This document shows, one piece after another, positions 1 through 6,615 of a stretch of DNA of 19,482 nucleotides. The notes beneath the pieces were generated by a model. That model saw nothing but the letters and a program-made list of their open reading frames with translations, had not been told where the DNA came from and searched no databases. Every line of letters starts with the position of its first letter. Positions within the stretch are counted from its first letter, which is position 1. This DNA comes from Methylococcales bacterium (lineage in GTDB: Bacteria; Pseudomonadota; Gammaproteobacteria; Methylococcales; Methylomonadaceae): NCBI GenBank assembly GCA_023134955.1, contig JAGLUC010000100.1, forward strand, positions 1 to 19,482, given 5' to 3'. Both the position numbers and the translations under genes were made by a program.

Positions 1-253
1 CATCCTGTCCGATGACATAACTATCAAGCTCGGCTTTTATTTCTTTAGGTTTAGGCAACTCACCAGCACCAAACTCAGTCTCTTCTTGCAATTCATCTCT
101 GATAATATCATTACAAAGCTCAACACACTCATCACAAACATAAACAGATGGCCCGGCAATTAGTTTTTTAACTTCATCCTGACTTTTTCCACAAAAAGAA
201 CAGTAAAGTAGTTTCTGATCATCCTTGCTACCCTTACCCTTATCTTTACTCAT
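1..253 (-). CDS. clpX: ATP-dependent Clp protease ATP-binding subunit ClpX (N-terminal part, cut by window edge)
   Basis: Only the first 84 codons are in the window; the gene continues beyond position 1. ClpX is the AAA+ unfoldase that recognises tagged substrates and feeds them into the ClpP chamber in the cytoplasm. The translated start carries the zinc-binding ClpX N-terminal domain: Cys18 and Cys21 (CSFC), then Cys40 and Cys43 (CDEC), the four zinc ligands that dimerise this domain and bind adaptors. After an acidic linker with KPKEI comes YVIGQD, the beginning of the AAA+ module. The ATG at 251-253 is preceded by AGGAG at a normal distance. It lies 153 bp downstream of clpP in the same direction, the usual tig-clpP-clpX order, although that gap is wider than is common and contains a repeat-like stretch. 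Identification is essentially certain. Confidence 0.97.
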   Translation of the reverse strand, partial: MSKDKGKGSKDDQKLLYCSFCGKSQDEVKKLIAGPSVYVCDECVELCNDIIRDELQEETEFGAGELPKPKEIKAELDSYVIGQD

Positions 254-284
254 TTATTAAGCTCCTAATCATAAATCTATAGTT

Positions 285-350
285 AAGGAACCTCTGATCA
301 AGTAATGAACTCATACCTTGCATCTGAAATATCCAACTTCTGCGTTGTAA
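285..350. repeat. Probable mobile-repeat remnant between clpP and clpX
   Basis: The gap between clpP and clpX contains GGAACCTCTGATCAA (288-302) and, further in, a stretch starting CTTGCATCTGAAATATCC (from about 318) and running to TGCGTTG. From memory, words of this kind recur in dispersed gammaproteobacterial repeats and insertion-sequence ends, but that is recollection and was not searched. No second copy or inverted partner is visible in this window, so boundaries are approximate. On the minus strand the segment lies directly upstream of the clpX ribosome binding site and could supply or disturb a clpX promoter. Confidence 0.35.
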
Positions 351-406
351 ATCTTAATAATAGCTTGAACAGATAAAAATACCAACTATTAATCTTCAAT
401 ATTTAA

Positions 407-1036
407 CTACCGACTGGACAATACTTTATCTATTAAGCCGTATTCTGCGGCTGCTTCTGCACTTAAAAAATTATCTCTATCTGTATCTTTTTGAATTTTT
501 TCAACATCTTGCCCCGTATGATGAGACAAAATATTATTCAATCTTTCTCTAATACTAAGAATTTCTTTTGCATGAATATCAATATCCGATGCCTGCCCCT
601 GAAAGCCACCTAATGGTTGATGAATCATCACTCTTGAGTTTGGCAAACAAAAGCGCTTACCTTTAGCTCCCGCAGTTAACAATAAAGACCCCATGCTTGC
701 AGCCTGCCCAATACACATAGTGCTAACATCAGACTTAATAAACTGCATGGTGTCATAAATTGCCATTCCTGCCGTTACCGACCCACCAGGCGAGTTAATA
801 TATAAATGAATATCTTTATCCGGATTTTCTGATTCGAGAAACAATAACTGAGCAACAATAAGGTTAGCCATGTAGTCTTCAACTTGACCCACCAAGAAAA
901 TAACACGCTCTTTTAATAATCTTGAATATATATCATATGAACGCTCACCTCTAGCCGTCTGCTCAACAACTATTGGTACCAGCCCACCTGCGGCCTGTGG
1001 TGAATTCATTTGATCCAAACCATTATATTGATTCAT
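407..1036 (-). CDS. clpP: ATP-dependent Clp protease proteolytic subunit ClpP
   Basis: 209-residue serine peptidase that forms the double-heptamer degradation chamber used with ClpX (and ClpA where present). The catalytic triad is readable: Ser114 in GQAASMGS, His139 in MIHQPLGG, and Asp188 in the TDRDNF segment. Each is shifted three residues from the E. coli precursor numbering. NSPGGSV (81-87), the oxyanion-forming region, is intact. The first 15 or so residues are poorly conserved and probably a propeptide removed by self-cleavage, as in E. coli. The ATG at 1034-1036 has AAGGA about eight bases upstream. It follows tig by 26 bp, so the two are almost certainly co-transcribed, with clpX behind. 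Length is normal for the family. Confidence 0.98.
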   Translation of the reverse strand: MNQYNGLDQMNSPQAAGGLVPIVVEQTARGERSYDIYSRLLKERVIFLVGQVEDYMANLIVAQLLFLESENPDKDIHLYINSPGGSVTAGMAIYDTMQFIKSDVSTMCIGQAASMGSLLLTAGAKGKRFCLPNSRVMIHQPLGGFQGQASDIDIHAKEILSIRERLNNILSHHTGQDVEKIQKDTDRDNFLSAEAAAEYGLIDKVLSSR

Positions 1037-1062
1037 TATTTATCCTTTAGTATTTACTGACC

Positions 1063-2364
1063 TTATTGACCTTGCTTTTCCATTACATCATCAAAACTTA
1101 CAGTTTCATCTGACACTTTTGCTTGAGAAACAATCAACTCAATCGTTTGATCTTCTAAAACCATTTGTTTTACTTCGTTCAAACGTTTTTCATCCGAGTA
1201 ATACCAGTCAATAATATCCTCAGGTTTCTCGTAACTCCTGGCCATATCTTCGATGGTACTACGAACCTTGGCATCATCTACTTTAATTTCATTCTTTTGA
1301 ATAACCTCACCCAAAAGCAAACCCAAAGTAACCCGACGTTTAGCTTGTTCTTCAAACATCTCCCTAGGCAAACCCAAGTCCTCAAGCTTCATATTTTGCT
1401 GCTTAGCATTCGCTTCATATGGCTTCATCATATTTTGTATTTCTTGATCAACCAAGGCATTCGGCACAGACACTTTAATGGTTTCATTCAAAGCATCCAT
1501 CACCGCTGTTTTTAGCTTAGCTTTTAAACCCTCAGCCAGCTCTCTTTCCATATTAGATTTAACATCCACATTGAAAGACTCTACTGTGCCATCTTCAACC
1601 CCATAAGCTTTGATAAATTCTTCATCCAGCTCAGGCAATACAGCCGATTCTACCTTAAATACCTCGACCTCAAATTCAGCTGTTTTTCCTGCTAATTTTT
1701 CACTGCCATAACCTTCAGGAAAATCTACAGTAAAGGTTTTATTAGTACCAGCTTCAAGACCGATCAACTCATTCTCAAAACCAGGAATCATTTTTTCCTC
1801 ACCAATTTGAACAGCAAAATCCTCTACCTTACCATCAGTAAAATTTTCACCTTCAGACACACCAGAAAAGCTAATTGTAACTTGATCACCTTTTTCTGAT
1901 GCTCGCTCAACTGCTTGCCAATCTTTTTTCTGATCTCTCAATTTTGCAATCATCGCATCCTGATCAGCTTGCTCAACAGATGCTACAGGTCGTTTAATTT
2001 CTATAGAAGATAGATTATCTAGAGAAATTTCTGGATAAACTTCAAATTCAGCAGTGTATTCAAACCCAGCTGTCTCTTTACCAGGTTGAATATGTGGATG
2101 ACCTGCCGGGGTTAATTTTTGTTCTTGCAAGGCATCGAAATAAGTTGCTTGAACCAAATCACTGGTAACCTCACCCCTCACCCTGTCGGAATACATCTTT
2201 TTTACGACGCGAACAGGAACCTTACCAGGACGAAAACCATCAACTTTAACTTCACGCGCTAATGACTTAAAACGAGCATCCATTTTCTCCTGAACCATAT
2301 CTTCTGGAAGACTAACAGTCATTTTACGGCTTAATTCTGATGTCTTTTCGACAGAAACTTGCAT
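1063..2364 (-). CDS. tig: Trigger factor, ribosome-associated chaperone and peptidyl-prolyl isomerase
   Basis: 433 residues, the standard length for trigger factor. It docks at the ribosomal exit tunnel (protein L23) and shields nascent chains. The ribosome-binding signature GFRPGKVP is at residues 43-50 in the N-terminal domain (about 1-110). The FKBP-like isomerase domain follows at about 150-245 (region GDQVTISFSG to AEFEVEV), then the long helical C-terminal chaperone domain to the end. The ATG at 2362-2364 is preceded by GAGG on the minus strand at a good distance. It is the first gene of a tig-clpP-clpX operon, linking co-translational folding with degradation. Upstream are a candidate miniature element and a tRNA gene in the same orientation; I could not identify a convincing tig promoter. 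Nothing is unusual in the protein. Confidence 0.98.
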   Translation of the reverse strand: MQVSVEKTSELSRKMTVSLPEDMVQEKMDARFKSLAREVKVDGFRPGKVPVRVVKKMYSDRVRGEVTSDLVQATYFDALQEQKLTPAGHPHIQPGKETAGFEYTAEFEVYPEISLDNLSSIEIKRPVASVEQADQDAMIAKLRDQKKDWQAVERASEKGDQVTISFSGVSEGENFTDGKVEDFAVQIGEEKMIPGFENELIGLEAGTNKTFTVDFPEGYGSEKLAGKTAEFEVEVFKVESAVLPELDEEFIKAYGVEDGTVESFNVDVKSNMERELAEGLKAKLKTAVMDALNETIKVSVPNALVDQEIQNMMKPYEANAKQQNMKLEDLGLPREMFEEQAKRRVTLGLLLGEVIQKNEIKVDDAKVRSTIEDMARSYEKPEDIIDWYYSDEKRLNEVKQMVLEDQTIELIVSQAKVSDETVSFDDVMEKQGQ

Positions 2365-2431
2365 TACTTTACCTCAAACAATAAATTTTGAATTATTTTA
2401 GATACCGAAAATCGGCAGTTTATATTTTGCT

Positions 2432-2588
2432 ATATGGACATCTCTATTTATTCTGGCTAAGTAGATATACACTTAAAATTTTTGAGAACAAGACGAAATT
2501 CGCGGACAATAGTCAAAATATTTAACTAAATCTAACGAGTATTTTAAGTATATAGAAGCCAGTCATGAATTGATAGAGGTGCTCATAT
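2432..2588. repeat. Candidate miniature inverted-repeat element (MITE-like), about 157 bp
   Basis: Two 48-base arms, 2432-2479 and 2541-2588, are imperfect reverse complements. Both start ATATG, share CTCTAT, ATTC, TGGCT and ATATAC blocks in the same order, and end in CTTAAAAT or ACTTAAAAT. Small insertions of about five bases are placed differently in the two arms. They flank a 61-base centre holding GACGAAATTCGCGGACAA and no open reading frame. Long terminal inverted repeats around a non-coding core in an intergenic region suggest a non-autonomous transposable element or, alternatively, one large RNA hairpin. It lies between tRNA-Leu and tig, all read leftward, so it may sit in the tig leader. 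No clear target duplication is visible. Confidence 0.6.
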
Positions 2589-2594
2589 GAGAAA

Positions 2595-2614
2595 TTAACG
2601 GTGATTATCGTTAA
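2595..2614 (-). terminator. Small hairpin downstream of tRNA-Leu, possible terminator
   Basis: TTAACG (2595-2600) and CGTTAA (2609-2614) form a six-base-pair stem with an eight-base loop, 15 bases past the 3' end of the tRNA. Read on the minus strand it is followed by TTTCTC rather than a strong T run, so termination or processing is only a suggestion. Confidence 0.3.
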
Positions 2615-2629
2615 CTAAAAGATTCTAAG

Positions 2630-2714
2630 TGGTGCGAGCGGAGAGACTTGAACTCTCACATCATAAGATACTGGTACCTAAAACCAGCGCGTCTACCAAT
2701 TCCGCCACGCTCGC
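2630..2714 (-). tRNA. tRNA-Leu, anticodon UAG
   Basis: The minus strand gives an 85-base class II tRNA including an encoded CCA. The acceptor arm pairs GCGAGCG (2708-2714 on plus) with CGCTCGC, the discriminator base is A, and CCA follows. The D arm region reads GGCGGAATTGGTAGACGC. The anticodon stem CTGGT/ACCAG encloses the loop TTTAGGT with anticodon TAG. A variable arm (TATCTTATGATG) follows, then a T arm with GTTCAAGTC. The long variable arm, A discriminator and anticodon all say leucine, reading CUA and other CUN codons. It stands alone, not in a tRNA cluster, with its own promoter just upstream. Confidence 0.97.
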
Positions 2715-2729
2715 ACAAAATATTTTTTA

Positions 2730-2758
2730 ATTATAAATAAGTAATGAAAAATATGCAA
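2730..2758 (-). promoter_or_regulatory. Sigma-70 type promoter of tRNA-Leu
   Basis: On the minus strand TTGCAT (2753-2758) and a perfect TATAAT (2730-2735) are separated by exactly 17 bases. The predicted start of transcription falls roughly nine bases before the mature 5' end at 2714, which is reasonable for a short tRNA leader. Confidence 0.7.
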
Positions 2759-2978
2759 CTAAAAATAAAGTTTTAAAAAACACTATTCTTGAAGTAAATA
2801 TAAAACACTGAAAACGAGTGAGTTTTCTGGCTGAATAACGCCAAAAATTGAAAGATAATATGAAAAGCGTCTGTCATTCAAATTTGTTAAAATTGAGTGA
2901 CTATAAAAGCAAATAAAATAAAGACCCAAGGTCAAATATTCATCAACCAGACAGATACTAATTATCCTCTATTTGGAA
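2759..2978. other. AT-rich intergenic spacer with two small dyads, no gene seen
   Basis: This belongs to the 327-base gene-free stretch between tRNA-Leu and the aminotransferase. I found no credible open reading frame in it. Two inverted repeats stand out: GAAAAC (2810-2815) with GTTTTC (2822-2827), and GTCATTCAA (2873-2881) with TTGAGTGAC (2893-2901), the latter perfect apart from one position that can form a G-U pair. They could be operators for the downstream gene or incidental; neither matches a named binding site that I can assign. Confidence 0.4.
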
Positions 2979-3007
2979 TCATTTTAACTTGCTACTTGGA
3001 GTATACT
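2979..3007 (+). promoter_or_regulatory. Possible promoter of the aminotransferase gene
   Basis: TATACT at 3002-3007 is a good -10 box, 34 bases before the ATG. The corresponding -35 position (2979-2984, TCATTT) matches poorly, so this would be weak or activator-dependent. Confidence 0.35.
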
Positions 3008-3041
3008 ATTCAAATTTATTGACCTTAGCCAAAAAATAATT

Positions 3042-4223
3042 ATGAGTATAAAACTGTCCAACAGAGTTAATGCGGTAAAACCCTCACCTACTCTTGCTAT
3101 TACTGCCAGAGCGGCTGAAATGAGAGCTGCGGGGAAAGATATTATTGGCTTGGGTGCTGGTGAGCCAGATTTTGACACCCCTGAACCCATTAAAAAAGCA
3201 GCTATTAAGGCGATTAATGATGGATTCACCAAATATACTGCTGTGGATGGTATTCCAGCTTTAAAACAAGCGATTATCACTAAATTTAAAAATGATAACG
3301 GCTTCGACTACCAAATGAATCAAATTCTAGTTTCTTGCGGTGGCAAGCAAAGCTTTTTTAACCTTGCACAGGCTTTAATTAATCCAGGTGACGAAGTTAT
3401 TATCCCTGCACCTTACTGGGTTTCTTATCCTGATATGGTTTTATTAGCGGATGGCACTCCTGTTATTGTGGAAACCACTCAGGAACAGCAGTTTAAAATT
3501 ACGGCTGAGCAGTTACGTGCGGCAATTACCGACAAAACACGCTTATTTGTCATTAACAGCCCATCAAACCCAACGGGTGTTGCATATTCATCTTCAGAAC
3601 TTAAAGCCTTAGGTGAAGTACTTAAAGATTACCCCAACATTATCATCGCAACCGATGATATGTACGAGCACATTCTTTGGGAAAAAGGCAGTTTTGTGAA
3701 TATTCTTAACGCTTGTTCTGATTTATATGACCGTACCATGGTGTTAAATGGTGTATCTAAAGCTTACTCCATGACTGGTTGGCGTATTGGCTATGCCGCC
3801 GGACCTTCCAGTTTAATTGCTGCAATGCGTAAAATTCAGTCTCAAAGCACTTCAAACCCAACATCAATCTCTCAATATGCTGCGTTAGACGCTATTTCTG
3901 GCGACCAAAGCTGTATTGATACCATGCTGGTTGAGTTTAAAAAACGTCATGACTTTGTGGTTGAAGAGCTTAATACCATTGCTGGTGTTGAATGTATTGC
4001 CAGCGACGGGACTTTTTATGTGTTTCCAAATGTTGAGAAATTGATTGCTAATCTGAATGACATTGAAAATGACTTGGATTTTGCAGAATACCTGATTGAA
4101 AAAGCAGGGGTTGCCTTAGTACCTGGCTCCGCCTTTGGTTGCCCAGGACATATTAGAATCTCTATTGCCACCAGTATGGAAAATCTGAAAAAAGCATTGG
4201 AGCGAATTAAACAAGCTATTTAG
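3042..4223 (+). CDS. aspC: Aspartate aminotransferase family PLP enzyme (class I, subgroup Ib)
   Basis: 393-residue class I/II aminotransferase, expected to exchange amino groups between aspartate and 2-oxoglutarate in the cytoplasm, giving oxaloacetate and glutamate. The start resembles subgroup Ib enzymes (Rhizobium, Thermus type): KPSPTLAITARAAEMRA, then GLGAGEPDFDTP, the substrate-side loop. NSPSNPTG (172-179) carries the conserved Asn that contacts the cofactor, and Lys240 in GVSKAYSMTGWRIGYA is the Schiff-base lysine. The C-terminal domain ends with the arginine-bearing GHIRISIATS, which binds the substrate carboxylate. Substrate specificity within this subgroup can widen to prephenate or other amino acids, so the name is family-level. 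There is no strong ribosome binding site before the ATG. DUF2835 follows 60 bp later, possibly as a second cistron. Confidence 0.9.
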   Translation: MSIKLSNRVNAVKPSPTLAITARAAEMRAAGKDIIGLGAGEPDFDTPEPIKKAAIKAINDGFTKYTAVDGIPALKQAIITKFKNDNGFDYQMNQILVSCGGKQSFFNLAQALINPGDEVIIPAPYWVSYPDMVLLADGTPVIVETTQEQQFKITAEQLRAAITDKTRLFVINSPSNPTGVAYSSSELKALGEVLKDYPNIIIATDDMYEHILWEKGSFVNILNACSDLYDRTMVLNGVSKAYSMTGWRIGYAAGPSSLIAAMRKIQSQSTSNPTSISQYAALDAISGDQSCIDTMLVEFKKRHDFVVEELNTIAGVECIASDGTFYVFPNVEKLIANLNDIENDLDFAEYLIEKAGVALVPGSAFGCPGHIRISIATSMENLKKALERIKQAI

Positions 4224-4283
4224 TTGAATGTTATGTTGAGGAGTGCAGATTACTCATATACTCTTGTCACTCAAGAATAGCTA

Positions 4284-4508
4284 ATGAATCAATCTATTCG
4301 TTTTTCACTACAACTCAGCTACGACCAATACCTTCGAGTTTATCAGGGTTCTGCAAAAAACATCTCTGTTATTGCTGATGACGGACGAAGGATTTCTTTT
4401 CCCGCAAGAAATATTCAACAATTCCTAACTAAAGACGGCATTATTGGGTGTTTTGAAATGGAATTAACATCTGAGTATAAATTTGTTGCTGTGGAAAAAT
4501 TGGGTTAA
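4284..4508 (+). CDS. DUF2835 family small protein
   Basis: 74-residue soluble protein without signal peptide or membrane segment. It fits the DUF2835 family of gammaproteobacterial small proteins: an N-terminal RFSLQLSYDQYLRVYQGSAK segment, then DDGRRISFPARNIQQFLT and a C-terminal beta-rich stretch ending FVAVEKLG. The function of the family is unknown to me; the conserved DDGRRI-FPA core suggests a small beta-sheet fold binding an unknown partner. It lies 60 bp after the aminotransferase and ahead of a strong inverted repeat, so it may close that transcription unit. The ATG at 4284 lacks a clear Shine-Dalgarno sequence, but the homologous core begins only a few residues later, so no other start is plausible. 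Confidence 0.85.
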   Translation: MNQSIRFSLQLSYDQYLRVYQGSAKNISVIADDGRRISFPARNIQQFLTKDGIIGCFEMELTSEYKFVAVEKLG

Positions 4509-4557
4509 AAATTACATGGCTATTAACAAACCACAGGTTGGTTGATTGTTATTTGTT

Positions 4558-4610
4558 GGAAATGAAGCTTTAGCCTCGCCTGAGTCATGCGAGGCTAAAG
4601 CTTCATTTCC
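4558..4610. repeat. Perfect 22-bp inverted repeat between convergent genes
   Basis: The arm 4558-4579 is the exact reverse complement of 4589-4610, with a nine-base loop (CTGAGTCAT). The stem contains GAAGCTTTAGCCTCGC and has no mismatch. It lies between the convergent genes for DUF2835 and DnaQ, where a two-way terminator would be expected. Neither strand has the T run of a standard intrinsic terminator after the stem, so it may be a factor-assisted terminator or mRNA end protector, or a dispersed palindromic repeat. Confidence 0.75.
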
Positions 4611-4635
4611 CAAGTAAAAATTACCAGTTTAATCA

Positions 4636-5346
4636 CTACCTCTCCCAAACACATTCACCACTTATTTTTTTTATTGATTTTAATCGCTGGTGATGTGCGT
4701 CTAATTCTTCACCCACACATTGAATAACTTTAAGCTTTTGTCTATCAGATGGTAAACGAATAATCCCCTGCTGTTTTTCCTCTTGTCTTTCATCAAAATC
4801 CATTAAAGAGAATTGCCCACCTGTCATTGCCAGATAAACTTCGGCTAGAATCTCGGCATCTAATAAAGCGCCATGTAATTCCCTGTGGCTATTATCTATG
4901 CCAAAGCGTTTACATAGAGCATCCAGGCTAGCTCTTGCTCCTGGGTATTTTTTTCTGGCAAAAGGCAGAGTATCAAAAACCGTGCTGTGTTCTTCTACCG
5001 TGGTTCCCCTATCTTTTAGTTGGGAAAATTCATGATTTAAAAAGCCTACGTCAAAAGGAGCATTATGAATAATTAATTCTGCACCTTTAGTAAAGGCTAA
5101 ATAGTCATCAACAATATCTTTAAATCTCGGTTTATCTTGCAAAAATTCATTGCTAATACCATGGACTTCAATAGCCCCCTGGTCTATCACCCGGTCGGGG
5201 TTAATATAGACATGAAAGGTATTATTAGTAATTCGGCGATTAACCAATTCAACACAGCCTATTTCTATAATTCTATGCCCTTCTCTGGTATTTAGACCTG
5301 TTGTTTCAGTATCTAATACCACTTGCCTTACGACTTCTTCACTCAT
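4636..5346 (-). CDS. dnaQ: DNA polymerase III epsilon subunit, 3'-5' proofreading exonuclease
   Basis: 236-residue DEDDh exonuclease, the proofreading subunit of the replicative polymerase core. The two metal ions are held by Asp12 and Glu14 (LDTETTG, Exo I), Asp99 in HNAPFD (Exo II), and His158 with Asp163 in LHGALLDAE (Exo III). Spacing is almost identical to E. coli DnaQ. After about residue 185 comes a low-complexity QEEKQQG linker and the C-terminal tail. In DnaQ that tail binds the alpha polymerase subunit; here it ends rather unlike E. coli but at similar total length. The ATG at 5344-5346 has GGAAAA just upstream. It begins 13 bp after rlmG in the same direction, so the two probably share a transcript. 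Commonly rnhA is the neighbour of dnaQ; it is not seen here. Confidence 0.95.
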   Translation of the reverse strand: MSEEVVRQVVLDTETTGLNTREGHRIIEIGCVELVNRRITNNTFHVYINPDRVIDQGAIEVHGISNEFLQDKPRFKDIVDDYLAFTKGAELIIHNAPFDVGFLNHEFSQLKDRGTTVEEHSTVFDTLPFARKKYPGARASLDALCKRFGIDNSHRELHGALLDAEILAEVYLAMTGGQFSLMDFDERQEEKQQGIIRLPSDRQKLKVIQCVGEELDAHHQRLKSIKKISGECVWER

Positions 5347-5359
5347 ATTTTCCGACTAA

Positions 5360-6514
5360 TTAGTTTTGTTTAATAGCTTGCCAAATCACAAACTTTTTAT
5401 TAGATGCAACTTCTTTACATTGTCCAAATTCTTTTTTCAAGTCAAGATGATAACCAAGGTGTCGGTTGCCTATCACCCTTAATTCCCCAGCTTTTTTAAG
5501 CACTCGATAAGATTGTTTAAACATTGATAATGCAATCTGATTGCCTATGGTATTTTGTTGATGAAACGGTGGATTACAGACTATCAAATCCATTGATTCA
5601 GCTTTAAACTTAGTTAATCCATCGCCCACATAATATTCAGCCGATCTGCCTTCAAAAGCCCGCTGGAAAGTTTCTTTTGCTGATGCAACTGCCATATAAG
5701 ATTCATCAACAAAATGTAAATTTGCCGAATCATGATTCTGAGCCAGCATTAATCCAACCACTCCATTGCCACAGCCTAAATCAACAATATCTTTAGCCTG
5801 AATATTTTTTGGCAAATATTGTAATAAAAATCGGCTTCCAATATCTAAACTGTCCCTAGAAAAAACATTGGCATGATTACAAATATTATAATCCGTATTT
5901 TCTAATTGATAATAAACTGGATAAGGACTTTTTACTTGTTCTAATGACAAATCTACTGTTGCAAAAATCAAACGTGCTTTTTTCTTTGCTAAAGAAGGTT
6001 TGGTAATACCTACATATCTTTCCATCAGCTTCCAGACAGAAGCTGGCATAGCTTTTACCATCCCTGCTGCTATCACCACCGTATCTGCTGTTAGGATTTT
6101 TTGTAAATGAATTAATTGCTGTTCAAAATACGCTAAAGTTTTTGGTACTTTAATTAAAACTATATTAAAGCTTTGTGTTGTCCAATCCAGAGAATCCCTC
6201 AACTCAATACTATGCTCAGTAATATTATTTGCCGTTAAATTTTGTTTAGTCGCATGCTGAGACAGCCATGAGTCTGAAATAACTGTTGGACTAAATTTAT
6301 GTAAGGCGCAACCCAGCGCACCAAAACTATCATTAAGGATGAGTACTTTTCTATCAGTTTTCAAACTATCTTGTTCAAACAAATGCTGCAATAAATATTC
6401 ATCGGCAGCATCCCATGCCCTTAGCTGGTCATTATGTCGATAAGGCAAGCGTTGTAATTTAAACTTACCTTGTGGTACATCAAGTACGCCTTCCATAATC
6501 CCTAATTCAATCAT
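5360..6514 (-). CDS. rlmG: 23S rRNA (guanine-N2) methyltransferase RlmG
   Basis: SAM-dependent enzyme that methylates N2 of G1835 (E. coli numbering) in 23S rRNA. From the ATG at 6512-6514 it has 384 residues, close to the E. coli protein. The N-terminal half, with LQRLPYR, LRAWDAADEYLLQHL and LILNDSFGALGCAL, is the degenerate methyltransferase-like domain typical of RlmG and RsmC. The C-terminal half is the active Rossmann domain, with DLGCGNG (about 245-251 from this start) binding SAM and NPPF (about 314-317) as the N-methyltransferase motif. An upstream TTG at 6521-6523 is in frame and would add three residues, but ATG is the more economical start. It is co-directional with dnaQ (13 bp apart) and divergent from ylqF. 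Confidence 0.93.
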   Translation of the reverse strand: MIELGIMEGVLDVPQGKFKLQRLPYRHNDQLRAWDAADEYLLQHLFEQDSLKTDRKVLILNDSFGALGCALHKFSPTVISDSWLSQHATKQNLTANNITEHSIELRDSLDWTTQSFNIVLIKVPKTLAYFEQQLIHLQKILTADTVVIAAGMVKAMPASVWKLMERYVGITKPSLAKKKARLIFATVDLSLEQVKSPYPVYYQLENTDYNICNHANVFSRDSLDIGSRFLLQYLPKNIQAKDIVDLGCGNGVVGLMLAQNHDSANLHFVDESYMAVASAKETFQRAFEGRSAEYYVGDGLTKFKAESMDLIVCNPPFHQQNTIGNQIALSMFKQSYRVLKKAGELRVIGNRHLGYHLDLKKEFGQCKEVASNKKFVIWQAIKQN

Positions 6515-6615
6515 CTTTAACAAAAAATATTATAACCTGCTTTGAAACGCTCTAACTCTTAAATAAAATGGTAACAAATAAGGTAAAATTAAGCTTTTTC
6601 CTATTAACATAGATT

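Noticed and set aside
1165..1515. 116-codon open frame on the plus strand
   Set aside because: It lies entirely antisense to the well-supported trigger factor gene and its composition is that of a reverse-strand shadow.
2984..3280. 98-codon open frame on the minus strand over the aminotransferase start
   Set aside because: It overlaps the conserved N-terminal region of a secure PLP enzyme on the other strand and matches no family that I know.
4558..4610. Standard rho-independent terminator
   Set aside because: The stem is ideal but no T tract follows on either strand, so it is listed as an inverted repeat instead.
6515..6523. TTG start for RlmG adding three residues
   Set aside because: An ATG nine bases downstream gives a normal-length protein and no strong ribosome binding site favours the TTG.
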